Source: Paramicrobacterium chengjingii (GTDB lineage: Bacteria > Actinomycetota > Actinomycetes > Actinomycetales > Microbacteriaceae). From it: 64,000 nt of DNA. The stretch is taken from contig NZ_CP061169.1 in the NCBI RefSeq assembly GCF_011751765.2, forward strand, positions 248,001 to 312,000, written 5' to 3'. Both the position numbers and the translations under genes were made by a program. The notes beneath the pieces are model-generated. The model was not told the origin of the DNA and did no database searches. It was given only the letters and a program-made list of their open reading frames with translations. Below, one piece after another: positions 44,519-53,902 of this stretch; the first letter of the stretch is position 1, and the number at the start of each line of letters is the position of its first letter.

Positions 44519-45399
44519 CGACAGTAATGAGGCGAACGCCTCGGTTCAATCCGACGGTCAACACCTACAGGGCCGGCCTGCGGCGCGGGCTCATATCGGC
44601 TCGCATTCAACTGACCACTCCGAGTGAGATCGTCGGCACTGTCGTGATGATGGGGCTGATGGTGGTGGCGCTGGTCTTTTTGTCACAGGGCACCTTCGCC
44701 AGCGCATCTGTTGACCTGGGGGCGATGGGTCTCCCCGGCGTCATCGCGATGGGCGTGTTGTTCAGCGGTGTGATGGGTATCGTCGGAGTTCTGTCCATGG
44801 ATCGCACGAATGGCACTCTCCTTCGTTCCAAATCCGTCCCGGGTGGAACAACGGGCTATCTCGTCGGAGAGATCACGGCAAACCTCATCTCCACGGTGGT
44901 CTCCGCACTTCTCATGCTGATTGTGGGTCTGCTGCTCTTCGACGGCCTGGAATTCGCGTCGCCCCTGCGCTGGCTGCTGTTCGCATCAGTGCTCGTGCTT
45001 GGCTTGATCTCGACCCTCGCGATCGGCGCGGTTCTCGGAGCACTCGTCTCTAACCCGAAGTTCATGGGGTTTGTGATGATGCCCGTCATGGTGCTTGTGG
45101 GCATCTCTGGAATTTTCTACCCGATCGTGGCTCTGCCGGGCTGGCTGCAGGGAATCGCGCAGGCGTTCCCGCTGTACTGGTACGGCCTCGGGCTGCGGGC
45201 CTCGCTGCTGCCGGATGCGATGTCTGCCGTCGAGATTTCGGGGTCGTGGCGGCTGGAATGGGTGTTCATTGTTCTGGCAGTCTGGGCGGCGGTGTGTCTC
45301 TCGCTTGCACCGAAACTTCTGGGTCGCATGGCGCGCAGAGAGTCGGGATCGACACTTGCCGCACGGCGCCGGGACGTACAGCAACAGTGGGGGGTGTAG
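44515..45399 (+). CDS. ABC-2 type transporter permease
   Basis: A 294-residue membrane protein with six hydrophobic segments, among them IVGTVVMMGLMVVALVFLS and a later MMPVMVLVGISGIFYPIV. It forms the transmembrane part of the exporter with the preceding ATPase. The next gene is a small XRE-type regulator 6 bases on. Confidence 0.85.
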   Translation: MTTVMRRTPRFNPTVNTYRAGLRRGLISARIQLTTPSEIVGTVVMMGLMVVALVFLSQGTFASASVDLGAMGLPGVIAMGVLFSGVMGIVGVLSMDRTNGTLLRSKSVPGGTTGYLVGEITANLISTVVSALLMLIVGLLLFDGLEFASPLRWLLFASVLVLGLISTLAIGAVLGALVSNPKFMGFVMMPVMVLVGISGIFYPIVALPGWLQGIAQAFPLYWYGLGLRASLLPDAMSAVEISGSWRLEWVFIVLAVWAAVCLSLAPKLLGRMARRESGSTLAARRRDVQQQWGV

Positions 45400-45405
45400 C
45401 CGAGC

Positions 45406-45627
45406 GTGGCCGATACGGTTCATAACCGCATCGCGATGCTTCGCGCCGAGCGTCGGGTCTCACGCCGAGCGCTTGCCGAGGCTCTGGGAGTTCACTACCA
45501 GACCATTGGCTACCTTGAGCGCGGCGAGTACAGCCCCAGCCTGTATCTCGCTTTGAAGATCGCCGCGTATTTTGAAGTTCCCGTCGAGGTTTTGTTCTCG
45601 CTTGAGGAGTTTGGCCGGATCGGGTGA
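45406..45627 (+). CDS. Small XRE family regulator
   Basis: A 73-residue Cro/CI-type helix-turn-helix protein (RRALAEALGVHYQTIGYLER) that is nearly all DNA-binding domain, in the style of YgzD-like proteins that accompany ABC exporters in many Gram-positives. GTG start close behind the permease, so it belongs to the exporter operon and may autoregulate it. Confidence 0.85.
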   Translation: MADTVHNRIAMLRAERRVSRRALAEALGVHYQTIGYLERGEYSPSLYLALKIAAYFEVPVEVLFSLEEFGRIG

Positions 45628-45764
45628 CGCAGCCCCACGGGTGACGATGCGGTGCCTGAACAGAGTGAAGAAGCCGCGACGGGCAGCTCTTTCTCGACAT
45701 GGGCTCCTGTTTCACAGTAATGTTGGTGGGAAGCATGTGACTGACGTGACGAAAGGAGATCCGC

Positions 45765-45959
45765 GTGGCCAACGAATTTGAGGATGTGCGGTTCCTCACC
45801 GTCGCCGAAGTCGCCGACATGATGCGAGTCTCCAAAATGACCGTTTACCGCATGGTTCACGCGGGAGAACTGCCCGCGATTCGTTTCGGGCGCTCATTCC
45901 GCGTGCCCGAGTCGGCCATCGCCAGTGCGATCACTCAGAACGTCGCAGATTCGGCGTGA
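45765..45959 (+). CDS. bldC: BldC-like MerR-type DNA-binding protein
   Basis: A 64-residue single-domain excisionase/MerR-type regulator. LTVAEVADMMRVSKMTVYRM and HAGELPAIRFGRSFRVPE match BldC of actinobacteria, a developmental regulator in streptomycetes and a general regulator elsewhere. AAAGGAG precedes the GTG start. Its neighbour, the bS22-like gene, is a common actinobacterial pairing. Confidence 0.9.
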   Translation: MANEFEDVRFLTVAEVADMMRVSKMTVYRMVHAGELPAIRFGRSFRVPESAIASAITQNVADSA

Positions 45960-46009
45960 CATCCGCGTGTCGTAAATTCGGGTAAACTAGTCCGAGGCCT
46001 TTTTATGCC

Positions 46010-46028
46010 GGCCGCGGCACGCGCGGCC
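46010..46028 (+). promoter_or_regulatory. Leader hairpin before the bS22-like gene
   Basis: GGCCGCG-gcacg-CGCGGCC (7-base arms) lies 26 bases before the start codon of the bS22-like gene. It may be a translational control or mRNA-stability element; no T-run follows, so termination is unlikely. Confidence 0.35.
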
Positions 46029-46054
46029 AGACCCAATACTTTTGTGAGGTTTTC

Positions 46055-46153
46055 GTGGGTTCAGTTATCAAGAAGCGTCGCAAGCGCATGGCGAAGAAGA
46101 AGCACCGCAAACTACTTCGCAAGACGCGCCACCAGCGCCGCAACAAGAAGTAG
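46055..46153 (+). CDS. bS22-like 30S ribosomal protein (AURKAIP1/COX24 family)
   Basis: A 32-residue, extremely basic protein from a GTG start: MGSVIKKRRKRMAKKKHRKL and on to RRNKK. It matches the small bS22 protein found on the actinobacterial small ribosomal subunit. It is too short for most gene finders. It lies after bldC and ends at a strong intrinsic terminator. Confidence 0.9.
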   Translation: MGSVIKKRRKRMAKKKHRKLLRKTRHQRRNKK

Positions 46154-46167
46154 CCTTCTCGGCTGCA

Positions 46168-46201
46168 CAAAAACGCCAGGGTCCCGGCCCTGGCGTTTTT
46201 T
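46168..46201 (+). terminator. Intrinsic terminator after the bS22-like gene
   Basis: The stem CGCCAGGG/CCCTGGCG with a 6-base loop is flanked by an A-run and followed by six T, so it can terminate in both directions. It directly follows the bS22-like stop and is one of only two clear U-tract terminators seen. Confidence 0.9.
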
Positions 46202-46255
46202 GGCGTGCATGGATGCTGTCGCCATCGCACGGTCTGCCCGCAGTAGTCTGGGACT

Positions 46256-46516
46256 ATGACACACACCGTCACGCTCATCGGCAAGCCGGGGTGCCACCTG
46301 TGCGATGACGCACGCGCCGCAATCGAGCGTGTGCTCGCACAGCTGCCGCAGACAGCATCCGTGACTCTTGACGAGGCGTCGATTCTCGACGATGACGTGC
46401 TCTATCAGCGGTACTGGGAGCAGATCCCTGTCGTTCTCGTCGACGGTGAACAGCACACGTTCTGGCGGGTCGACGAGCAACGACTCGCGATTGCGCTCAC
46501 GGGACACGACGTCTGA
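46256..46516 (+). CDS. Glutaredoxin-like protein (DUF836 type)
   Basis: An 86-residue thioredoxin-fold protein. The N-terminal CxxC is GKPGCHLCDDARAA and the cis-Pro is in WEQIPVVLVDG. The two cysteines suggest a redox function; the partner is unknown. Followed after 9 bases by the Dabb-domain gene. Confidence 0.85.
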   Translation: MTHTVTLIGKPGCHLCDDARAAIERVLAQLPQTASVTLDEASILDDDVLYQRYWEQIPVVLVDGEQHTFWRVDEQRLAIALTGHDV

Positions 46517-46525
46517 AAGGACACC

Positions 46526-46828
46526 ATGGCCATCAAGCACATTGTGATGTGGACGTTCGCCGGAGACGACGCCGTGGCGAGAGACGAAGCCGCGCGCGAG
46601 ATCGCCACGCGACTCGAGGCGCTTGTCGATCGCATTCCCGGCATCCAGTCGATTGATGTGAAGCGCAATGCGGCGTTCGACGACGTCAACTACGACCTTG
46701 CACTCGTCTCAGTGCACGACGATGTCGCCGCGCTCAAGGCGTACCAGGTGCATCCAGAGCACGCCGCGATCGCGTCGTACATTCGTACGGTCGTCGCTCA
46801 GCGAGCATCCATCGACCTCGACGTGTAA
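46526..46828 (+). CDS. Dabb domain (stress-responsive alpha/beta barrel) protein
   Basis: A 100-residue ferredoxin-like dimeric alpha/beta barrel protein: IKHIVMWTFAGDD at the start and the conserved VHPEHAAIASYI. These proteins are small, widespread and of uncertain function. Ends 3 bases from the aspS stop (convergent). Confidence 0.82.
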   Translation: MAIKHIVMWTFAGDDAVARDEAAREIATRLEALVDRIPGIQSIDVKRNAAFDDVNYDLALVSVHDDVAALKAYQVHPEHAAIASYIRTVVAQRASIDLDV

Positions 46829-46831
46829 CGG

Positions 46832-48616
46832 CTACTCGGCGTCGCGTTCTTTGGGCTTCGCGTCGACGCCGGCATCTTTGCGCTGCTGCGCGGTGATGGG
46901 GGCCGGTGCCTGCGTGAGCGGGTCGAACCCGTTGCCTGTCTTGGGGAAGGCGATGACCTCGCGAATCGAGTCGGAGCCCGTGAGCAGGGCCACGATGCGG
47001 TCCCAGCCTAAGGCGATCCCACCGTGGGGAGGGGCGCCGAAGGCGAATGCGTCGAGCAGGAAGCCGAATTTCGTGCGCGCCTGCTCCTCGTCGAGGCCCA
47101 TGAGTGCGAACACGCGCTCCTGAACGTCTCGCTGATGGATGCGGATGGACCCGCCGCCCAGCTCATTGCCGTTGCAGACGATGTCGTACGCGTACGACAT
47201 CGCGTTCTCGGGGTCGGTGTCGAACGTGTCGAGAAACTCCGGCTTCGGCGACGTGAATGCGTGGTGCACTGCCGTCCAACGACCGCTTCCCACAGCAACA
47301 TCTCCCGAGGCCACGGCATCCTCTGCCGGCTCGAACATGGGAGCGTCGACAACCCAGACGAACGCCCATTCGCTCTCGTCGATGAGGCCAGCGGCCTCGC
47401 CGACCTCAAGACGGGCAGCACCGAGAAGTGCACGTGAGTCACGAACGGAACCGGCCGCGAAGAAGATCGCGTCTCCGGGCTTCGCGCCGACAGCATCCGC
47501 GAGCCCGTCGCGCTCAGCGTCGCTGAGGTTCTTGGCGACGGGGCCGCCGAGCGTTCCGTCGTCTGCGATCGTGACATACGCGAGGCCCTTTGCCCCACGG
47601 CCGCGCGCCCACTCCTGCCAGGCATCGAAGCCACGGCGCGGAGTCGAGGCGCCGCCGGGGAAGACGATTGCGCCCACGTAGGGGTTTTGGAAGACGCGGA
47701 ATGCCGTGTCGGCGAAGTACTCGCTGAGCTCCGTGATCTCGAGGCCGAAGCGAAGGTCGGGCTTGTCGCTGCCGTACTTCTCCATTGCCTCGGCATACGT
47801 CATGCGAGGGATCGGCGTGGGGATCGTGTGGCCGATGAGCGACCAGACCGCCGAGACGATTTTTTCGCCGATGGCGATGATGTCTTCCTGGTCGACGAAG
47901 CTCATCTCCACGTCAAGCTGGGTGAACTCCGGCTGGCGGTCGGCGCGAAAGTCTTCGTCACGGTAGCAGCGGGCGATCTGGTAGTAGCGTTCCATGCCCG
48001 CCACCATGAGCAGCTGCTTGAAGAGCTGCGGTGACTGGGGCAGGGCGTACCACGACCCGGGGTTCAGGCGAGCAGGCACGACGAAGTCTCGAGCGCCCTC
48101 GGGCGTTGAGCGCGTAAGCGTCGGCGTTTCGATCTCAACGAAGTCCAGTTCGTCGAGCACATCCCGCGCCGCCTTGTTTGCCTTGGAGCGCAGGCGAAGC
48201 GCGCGCGCCGGCTCGGGACGACGCAGGTCGAGGTAGCGGTGCTTCAGCCGGGCTTCCTCGCCGATCGTCTCGGTGCCGTCGAGCGCCGTCGACACCTGGA
48301 ACGGCAGAGCCGCTGACTCGCCCAGCACGGTGACGGTTTCGGCGATCACCTCGATCTGGCCCGTCGAGAGGTTGTCGTTGGCGTTGCCCTCCGGTCGCTT
48401 CTGCACGATGCCCGTCACCTGCAGCACAAACTCCGAGCGGAGGGGATGAGCCACCTCCTCATCGCGGATGACCACCTGGGCAATGCCGGATGCATCGCGC
48501 AGATCGATGAAGGCAACTCCACCGTGATCGCGGCGACGATCGACCCAACCGGCAAGAGTGACGGACTCGTCGAGCTGCTCGAGTCCGAGGGTTCCGGCGT
48601 TGTGAGTGCGAAGCAC
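46832..48616 (-). CDS. aspS: Aspartyl-tRNA synthetase
   Basis: A 594-residue class II enzyme. The OB-fold anticodon domain is first ([20 protein letters not shown]), then the class II core with motif 2 ([20 protein letters not shown]), the bacterial GAD insert, and motif 3 near the C-terminus ([13 protein letters not shown]). The His in DHGG, where discriminating E. coli AspRS has Leu, is a known marker of the non-discriminating type that also charges tRNA-Asn, in which case GatCAB would finish Asn-tRNA; this is inference. GTG start with AAAGGACC upstream. Confidence 0.95.
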   Translation of the reverse strand: MLRTHNAGTLGLEQLDESVTLAGWVDRRRDHGGVAFIDLRDASGIAQVVIRDEEVAHPLRSEFVLQVTGIVQKRPEGNANDNLSTGQIEVIAETVTVLGESAALPFQVSTALDGTETIGEEARLKHRYLDLRRPEPARALRLRSKANKAARDVLDELDFVEIETPTLTRSTPEGARDFVVPARLNPGSWYALPQSPQLFKQLLMVAGMERYYQIARCYRDEDFRADRQPEFTQLDVEMSFVDQEDIIAIGEKIVSAVWSLIGHTIPTPIPRMTYAEAMEKYGSDKPDLRFGLEITELSEYFADTAFRVFQNPYVGAIVFPGGASTPRRGFDAWQEWARGRGAKGLAYVTIADDGTLGGPVAKNLSDAERDGLADAVGAKPGDAIFFAAGSVRDSRALLGAARLEVGEAAGLIDESEWAFVWVVDAPMFEPAEDAVASGDVAVGSGRWTAVHHAFTSPKPEFLDTFDTDPENAMSYAYDIVCNGNELGGGSIRIHQRDVQERVFALMGLDEEQARTKFGFLLDAFAFGAPPHGGIALGWDRIVALLTGSDSIREVIAFPKTGNGFDPLTQAPAPITAQQRKDAGVDAKPKERDAE

Positions 48617-48777
48617 AGAAAGGTCCTTTCCGCGTGTGAGGAGGGAGGATGCCGCGCAGAATCACAGCCCCTCCCGAGGCATTCGACAAGTCTACGTGCC
48701 CGCTCGCGCCGACGACGCCGCCAGCCCGTTCGGTTTCTCGGCAGATTCTTAGCTCTACAGAACGTAGACTAAGGGTC

Positions 48778-49413
48778 GTGGCTGCCTCCCAGATCCATCT
48801 CGTCCGCCATGGCGAGGTGCACAATCCCTCGCATGTTCTGTATGGACGCATCCCCGGATTCGGGTTGTCTGAACGCGGGCGGAGCATGGCGAAGGCCGCT
48901 GCAGACGAACTCGCAGAACACGAACGGCCCGTTTCTCGCGTCATCGCATCGCCGCTTCAGCGCACGCAGGAATCGGCGGCTCCCATCGCTTCGGCATTCG
49001 ATATGCCGATCGAGAACGACGCACGCTTGATCGAGCCGAGCAACTACTTCGAGGGAATGCGCATGAGCAGTGCGCTTCGCAACCCGCGCAATTGGTATGC
49101 GGTGCGCAACCCGCGCAAGCCGAGCTGGGGAGAACCCTTCGCCGACATCGCTGCGCGCATGCGCGAGGCAATCGCTGAGGCGTGGGAGACGACCGAGTCG
49201 GGCGACGTCGTGCTGGTGAGTCATCAGCTTCCGATTTGGATGGCCCATTCCAGCATCCTTGGCATTCCTCTTCACCATGACCCGCGCAAACGCCGCTGTT
49301 CCCTATCGAGCATCACGACGATTGAATACACGGGGAAGCGCTTTGCCGAGATCGGCTACTCCGAGCCAGCCCTTCTGCTGACAGCAGGCGCCGTCGACGT
49401 GGGTGCCGTATGA
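48778..49413 (+). CDS. Histidine phosphatase family protein (phosphoglycerate mutase-like)
   Basis: A 211-residue phosphatase: LVRHGEVHNPSH carries the phosphorylated His, then RTQESAAP and VLVSHQLPIWMAH the second. It begins the operon with the thioredoxin, CcdA and ResB genes, an arrangement conserved in actinobacteria (as in mycobacterial Rv0525-Rv0529). Role in cytochrome maturation is unclear. GTG start; the upstream frame continues but lacks homology. Confidence 0.86.
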   Translation: MAASQIHLVRHGEVHNPSHVLYGRIPGFGLSERGRSMAKAAADELAEHERPVSRVIASPLQRTQESAAPIASAFDMPIENDARLIEPSNYFEGMRMSSALRNPRNWYAVRNPRKPSWGEPFADIAARMREAIAEAWETTESGDVVLVSHQLPIWMAHSSILGIPLHHDPRKRRCSLSSITTIEYTGKRFAEIGYSEPALLLTAGAVDVGAV

Positions 49414-50018
49414 TCCGAAAACGACAGGCCGGGCGGATGCTGTCGGCAGCGGCCGCCGCGCTTGCCACGGTGCTTCTTGTCGCCGGCTGCTCCGAAGATC
49501 CCCTCGCCGAGCAGTACAAAGAAGGCAGCAGCAAAGGCTACATCGCGGGCGACGGCTCCGTGATGGAGATCGCTGAGTCCGATCGTGGCGAGCCCGTCGA
49601 GTTCGCGGGAACCACCGAGTCGGGCGACGAGATCTCGTCGAGTGACCTCGTCGGAGACGTCGTTGTCGTCAACTTCTGGTACGCATCGTGTGCCCCGTGC
49701 CGTGCAGAAGCCCCCATTCTTGACGAGGTGTACCAGAGCTTCGGCGATGATGGCGTTGCCTTCGTGGGCGTGAACCTGCGCGATCAGCCGGGCACTGCGG
49801 AGTCCTTCAACAAGACGTACGACATCGGCTACTCGTCGATCATCGACGTCAATACGGGAAGCGTGAAGCTCGCGTTCGCCGACACCGTTCCGCCGAACAG
49901 CGTTCCGACAACCATCGTTCTTGACAAGAAGGGTCGTGTCTCGGCCCGCATTCTCGGGGCTGTTCCCGACACGTCGATTCTGTCGACACTCGTCGAAGAC
50001 GCCGTCGCGGAGAAGTGA
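49410..50018 (+). CDS. TlpA/ResA-like thioredoxin lipoprotein
   Basis: A 202-residue secreted thioredoxin. The signal peptide ends in a lipobox (LLVAGCSE), so it is a membrane-anchored lipoprotein. The redox site is CAPC in NFWYASCAPCRAEAP. It would reduce apocytochrome c haem-binding cysteines outside the membrane, supplied with electrons by CcdA. ATG overlaps the phosphatase stop. Confidence 0.92.
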   Translation: MIRKRQAGRMLSAAAAALATVLLVAGCSEDPLAEQYKEGSSKGYIAGDGSVMEIAESDRGEPVEFAGTTESGDEISSSDLVGDVVVVNFWYASCAPCRAEAPILDEVYQSFGDDGVAFVGVNLRDQPGTAESFNKTYDIGYSSIIDVNTGSVKLAFADTVPPNSVPTTIVLDKKGRVSARILGAVPDTSILSTLVEDAVAEK

Positions 50019-50019
50019 C

Positions 50020-50772
50020 GTGAATCCCGGAGACATCGTCATCGGCGGGCAGCTGCTGCTCGCTATTCCGATCGCCGCACTTGCCGGGCTCGTGTCGTTC
50101 GCTTCGCCCTGCGTGCTGCCCCTCGTTCCCGGATACCTCGCCTACGTTGGGGGCGCCACAACCGCACAGCAGGGTGCATCCGCCCCGAAGCGAGACCGCG
50201 CGCGACTGATGATCGGCGTTGTTCTCTTCGTTGCCGGGTTCTCTGCCATCTTCACCGCTTACGGCTTCGCGTTCGGGGGCCTTGGCCGCTGGCTCGTCGC
50301 CTATGGGCCGCTCATCACACAGATTCTCGGCGCCATCGTCATTGTCATGGGGCTCATCTTCATCGGCCAGGTCACGTTTATGCAGCGAACGTTCCGACCC
50401 TCGTGGCAGCCCAAGACCGGGCTGTGGGGTGCGCCGCTGCTCGGCATCGTGTTCGGCATCGGCTGGGCACCCTGCGTCGGCCCGACGCTCGTCGCAATCC
50501 AGTCGCTCAGCTTCGGTTCGGCATCACCGTGGCGTGGAGCGCTTCTCAGTTTCGTGTACTGCCTCGGCCTCGGCATCCCGTTCGTCATCATGGCCCTTGG
50601 CGCGACATGGGCGACAAAGAGCGTGACGTTCCTTCGCAGCCACATTCGCGCCATCAACATCGTGGGCGGCATTCTGCTCATCGTCATCGGACTGCTCATG
50701 GTCACCGGAATCTGGACGTCCCTGATCAGCATGCTCGCGGGGGTGATGCCAAACTTTGTCCCGGCCATCTGA
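50020..50772 (+). CDS. ccdA: Cytochrome c biogenesis protein CcdA
   Basis: A 250-residue six-helix protein passing electrons from thioredoxin across the membrane. The two redox cysteines are in SFASPCVLPLVPGY and GWAPCVGPTL. The start GTG at 50020 is just after the thioredoxin stop; a longer reading overlaps that gene and is not used. ResB begins within its 3' end. Confidence 0.92.
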   Translation: MNPGDIVIGGQLLLAIPIAALAGLVSFASPCVLPLVPGYLAYVGGATTAQQGASAPKRDRARLMIGVVLFVAGFSAIFTAYGFAFGGLGRWLVAYGPLITQILGAIVIVMGLIFIGQVTFMQRTFRPSWQPKTGLWGAPLLGIVFGIGWAPCVGPTLVAIQSLSFGSASPWRGALLSFVYCLGLGIPFVIMALGATWATKSVTFLRSHIRAINIVGGILLIVIGLLMVTGIWTSLISMLAGVMPNFVPAI

Positions 50773-52435
50773 TTACACTGACGGGCACGACGCCCCCAAC
50801 GTCGAGCAGCCCGTGTCGCAGCCCAAGCTCGGCCCTCTGGGGTGGGCGCGCTGGATCTGGCGTCAACTCACGAGCATGCGTACAGCGCTTCTTCTTCTTC
50901 TTCTGCTCGCGATCGCGGCGATTCCCGGGTCACTCGTTCCACAGCGGTCAAGCGATCCCAATGGCGTCACTCAGTACTTCACCGAGCATCCTGATCTGGC
51001 GCCGGTGCTCGACAACATCCAGATGTTTGACGTGTTCACATCGGCGTGGTTCTCGGCCATCTACATCCTGCTTTTCACATCGCTCGTCGGCTGCGTCATT
51101 CCACGTGTCAAGCACCACATCGGTGCACTGCGCGCCAAGCCACCGCGCACGCCTGCACGCCTCAATCGTCTGGGCGACTTCAGCGAGGCGACGTATGGCG
51201 CAGGCGACGGTGTGGACTCGGATGCCGCGGCTGCGGTGTCGTCGGCACGCGACCTGCTGAAGAAATCCGGGTATCGGGTTGCTCTGTACGAGTCGCAGGC
51301 AACGCGCACCAGCCCCGCGAGCATCTCGGTGTCGGCCGAACGCGGCTACCTGCGCGAGACCGGCAACCTCATCTTTCATTCGGCGCTGCTTCTGATTCTG
51401 CTCGTCGTCGGCATCGGCGGGGGCTTCGGATATTCCGGGCAGCGGGTCGTCGTCGAGGGGCAGACGTTCGTCAATGTGCTCGGCGACTATGACTCGTTCA
51501 GCCCAGGTCGGTTCTTCGACCCAGCGCAACTCGCCCCGTACTCGCTGACGCTCGACGAATTTAACGTCGACTACGAGACGGAGAATATCAACGCCTACGG
51601 CCAGGCGATCGACTTTGAGGCGAACGTCACCGCGCGCACTCCGTCGGGGAGCGAAGACGATACGCCGATCAAGGTGAATGACCCACTGCGGTTCGAGGGG
51701 ACCGACGTCTATCTTCTGGGCAACGGCTACGCGCCGACTGTCACGGTGAAAGACCCCGAGGGCAACGTCGTCTTCACCGACTCGATTCCGTTTTTGCCGC
51801 AGGATCCGTCAACGCTCACGTCTGTTGGCGTCGTCAAGGTTCCCGACGGCCTCAAGAAGCAGCTCGGCATGGTCGGGTTCTTCTACCCCACCGCGTACCC
51901 TCTCGAGACCGGCGCCTACACCTCTACGTATCCCGGGCTCGAATACCCGCTGCTCACGCTCAACGTGTATTCGGGCGACCTCGGCATTGACGGAGGAGTT
52001 CCCAAATCGGTTTACGCACTCGATGTCGATGGAATGACTCCGCTCACCGGCGGCGATACCGGCGTCGAGTCCATCGAGCTTATGCCGGGCCAGAGCGCCG
52101 ACCTGCCGAACGGCATGGGAACGATCGAATTTGTCAACGAGAATCCGACAGGCCAGGGTTTCGAAGGCTCGGTTCACCGCTTCGCCTCCTTCGACATTCA
52201 CGACGACAAGACACAGCTCGGCGTTGCGATCGGGGCGGGGCTCGTACTGTTGGGCCTGCTCATCTCGCTCTTCGTGCCGCGCCGCCGCGTCTGGGTGAAG
52301 GCGTCAGACAACGATGACGGAACCGTGCGCATTGAGTACGCCGGGTTGGCGCGTGGCGAAGACCCAGGGCTTGCGGATGCTGTCGAGGCGATCGCCTACC
52401 GACATGGCACCGCGCTGGGAGTGGAGCGCGAATGA
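50756..52435 (+). CDS. resB: Cytochrome c biogenesis protein ResB
   Basis: A 559-residue ResB/Ccs1 protein. Its membrane helices (LLLLLLAIAAIPGSLVPQRS and later ones) frame a large extracytoplasmic loop of about 250 residues. It works with CcsB in haem delivery to apocytochrome c. TTG at 50756 overlaps ccdA and follows GGGGGTGA; GTG at 50813 is an alternative start. ATGA overlap with the next gene. Confidence 0.9.
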   Translation: MSRPSDYTDGHDAPNVEQPVSQPKLGPLGWARWIWRQLTSMRTALLLLLLLAIAAIPGSLVPQRSSDPNGVTQYFTEHPDLAPVLDNIQMFDVFTSAWFSAIYILLFTSLVGCVIPRVKHHIGALRAKPPRTPARLNRLGDFSEATYGAGDGVDSDAAAAVSSARDLLKKSGYRVALYESQATRTSPASISVSAERGYLRETGNLIFHSALLLILLVVGIGGGFGYSGQRVVVEGQTFVNVLGDYDSFSPGRFFDPAQLAPYSLTLDEFNVDYETENINAYGQAIDFEANVTARTPSGSEDDTPIKVNDPLRFEGTDVYLLGNGYAPTVTVKDPEGNVVFTDSIPFLPQDPSTLTSVGVVKVPDGLKKQLGMVGFFYPTAYPLETGAYTSTYPGLEYPLLTLNVYSGDLGIDGGVPKSVYALDVDGMTPLTGGDTGVESIELMPGQSADLPNGMGTIEFVNENPTGQGFEGSVHRFASFDIHDDKTQLGVAIGAGLVLLGLLISLFVPRRRVWVKASDNDDGTVRIEYAGLARGEDPGLADAVEAIAYRHGTALGVERE

Positions 52436-52809
52436 TCATCGCCGCTCTCGCCCTCGACGTCGTTCTGACGCTCATCTTCGCTCTCTCAGGGCGATCGAGC
52501 CATGCCGAGGCGCTTGACCCCGCCGGCATCGCCGGAACGTGGTGGCCGTTCCTCGTCGCCCTCGTCGTCGGCTGGATCGTCACGCTCGCGTGGCGCCGCC
52601 CGACGAGCGTCGTACGCACCGGCATCCCGCTCTGGATCATCACTGTTGCCGGCGGAATGCTGCTGCGTGCAGCATCCGGTCAAGGCACAGCACTGCCGTT
52701 CATCATCGTCGCCACCATCGTGCTCGGCCTCGCACTGGTCGGGTGGCGTCTCATCGCCCTGCTTGTGCGCACCGTTCGCGCCCGGAACGCGCGAGAATCG
52801 AAGGAGTAG
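52432..52809 (+). CDS. DUF3054 family membrane protein
   Basis: A 125-residue protein with four hydrophobic segments, matching the DUF3054 pattern (ALDVVLTLIFALSGRSSHAE, TWWPFLVALVVGWIVTLAW). Coupled to resB by an ATGA overlap and 9 bases before ccsB, so a role in the same process is likely. Function unknown. Confidence 0.83.
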   Translation: MIIAALALDVVLTLIFALSGRSSHAEALDPAGIAGTWWPFLVALVVGWIVTLAWRRPTSVVRTGIPLWIITVAGGMLLRAASGQGTALPFIIVATIVLGLALVGWRLIALLVRTVRARNARESKE

Positions 52810-52818
52810 CCTTACACC

Positions 52819-53823
52819 GTGGATCTCAACTCGTTCTCCCTGCTGGCCCTGTGGTCGGCCACAGCACTGTATGCGCTCGCGCTCATCGCGTTTGCGCTCG
52901 ATCTCGGCCGCCGAAGCGCCGAGGTGAGAGAAGCAGCGCATGCTGTCGACTCGGCCGCTGCGGCATCGGCGCAATCCGAGGCGACCGCGCAGGCGGGCGG
53001 CGGCGTCGCCGTCAAGACCCGGCCGGCGAAGCCGCGCAGCACGGAGCCCGCGGTGAGAGCACAGCGCTCGCCGTCGCTGCGATCCGCGATGGCGCTGATG
53101 GTGATGGGTTTCCTTCTGCATGTCGCCGCCGATGTGACGCGCGGCATTGCCGCGGAGCGTGTGCCGTGGGCAAACCTGTACGAGTTTGTCATGACGGGCA
53201 CGATGCTTGTCGTCGCCGTGTTCCTCGTTGTGAACATCAAGGTCGATCTGCGCTATCTCGGCACGTTCATCTCGCTGCTCGTGGTGTCGCTGCTGTGCAT
53301 GGGAACCATCAACTTCTATGTCGAGGTGGCTCCGCTCCCTCCGGCTCTGCAGTCGGCGTGGCTCGTGATTCACGTGTTCCTCGCGACGACGGCGATGGGC
53401 TTTCTTGCGCTCGGCTGTGCGCTGAGCGTGCTGCAGCTGATCCAGGCGCGCACCGAGGCGAGGCGTGCTTCGCTTGGTGAGCTGAAGCTCAAGTTCATGG
53501 CGACGTTCCCGTCGGCGCAGCGGCTTGAGAATCTCGCGTACCGCACGATCATCGTGGGCTTCGTCCTGTGGACGTTCACGCTCATCGCCGGCTCGATCTG
53601 GGCAGAGGCCGCGTGGGGCCGCTACTGGGGCTGGGACACCAAGGAAGTCTGGACCTTCATCGTCTGGGTGATCTATGCCGGGTTCGTGCATGCGCGAGCG
53701 ACGAAGGGCTGGCGCGGTGGTCGTGCTGCTTGGTTGGCGATCATCGGCTTTGCGACGGTGATCTTCAACTTCACCGTGGTGAACATCTTCTTCAACGGCC
53801 TGCACAGCTACTCGGGGTTGTAA
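52819..53823 (+). CDS. ccsB: Cytochrome c biogenesis protein CcsB (CcsA/ResC family)
   Basis: A 334-residue haem-handling membrane protein. The WWD-type motif is WGWDTKEVWTFIVWV near residue 270, with conserved His residues around it. Together with ResB it carries haem out and attaches it to apocytochrome c. GTG start; last gene of the ccd-res-ccs set. Confidence 0.93.
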   Translation: MDLNSFSLLALWSATALYALALIAFALDLGRRSAEVREAAHAVDSAAAASAQSEATAQAGGGVAVKTRPAKPRSTEPAVRAQRSPSLRSAMALMVMGFLLHVAADVTRGIAAERVPWANLYEFVMTGTMLVVAVFLVVNIKVDLRYLGTFISLLVVSLLCMGTINFYVEVAPLPPALQSAWLVIHVFLATTAMGFLALGCALSVLQLIQARTEARRASLGELKLKFMATFPSAQRLENLAYRTIIVGFVLWTFTLIAGSIWAEAAWGRYWGWDTKEVWTFIVWVIYAGFVHARATKGWRGGRAAWLAIIGFATVIFNFTVVNIFFNGLHSYSGL

Positions 53824-53902
53824 GCCGCGAGCCTACCGGCCGTGGACTGCCTCCGCTCTGTGAGCCGTCACGCACGCAAACCCTATGAATGAGCTGTGAT
53901 AG

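Noticed and set aside
45960..46009. GGGTAA before the bS22-like gene as an alternative-sigma (SigB/SigF-type) -10 element
   Set aside because: No matching -35 at the required distance.
52486..53805. A 439-codon open frame antisense to the DUF3054 and ccsB genes
   Set aside because: It is rich in Arg, His, Asp and Glu without any family pattern, and lies wholly over genes with clear membrane-protein homology. High GC produces such frames.
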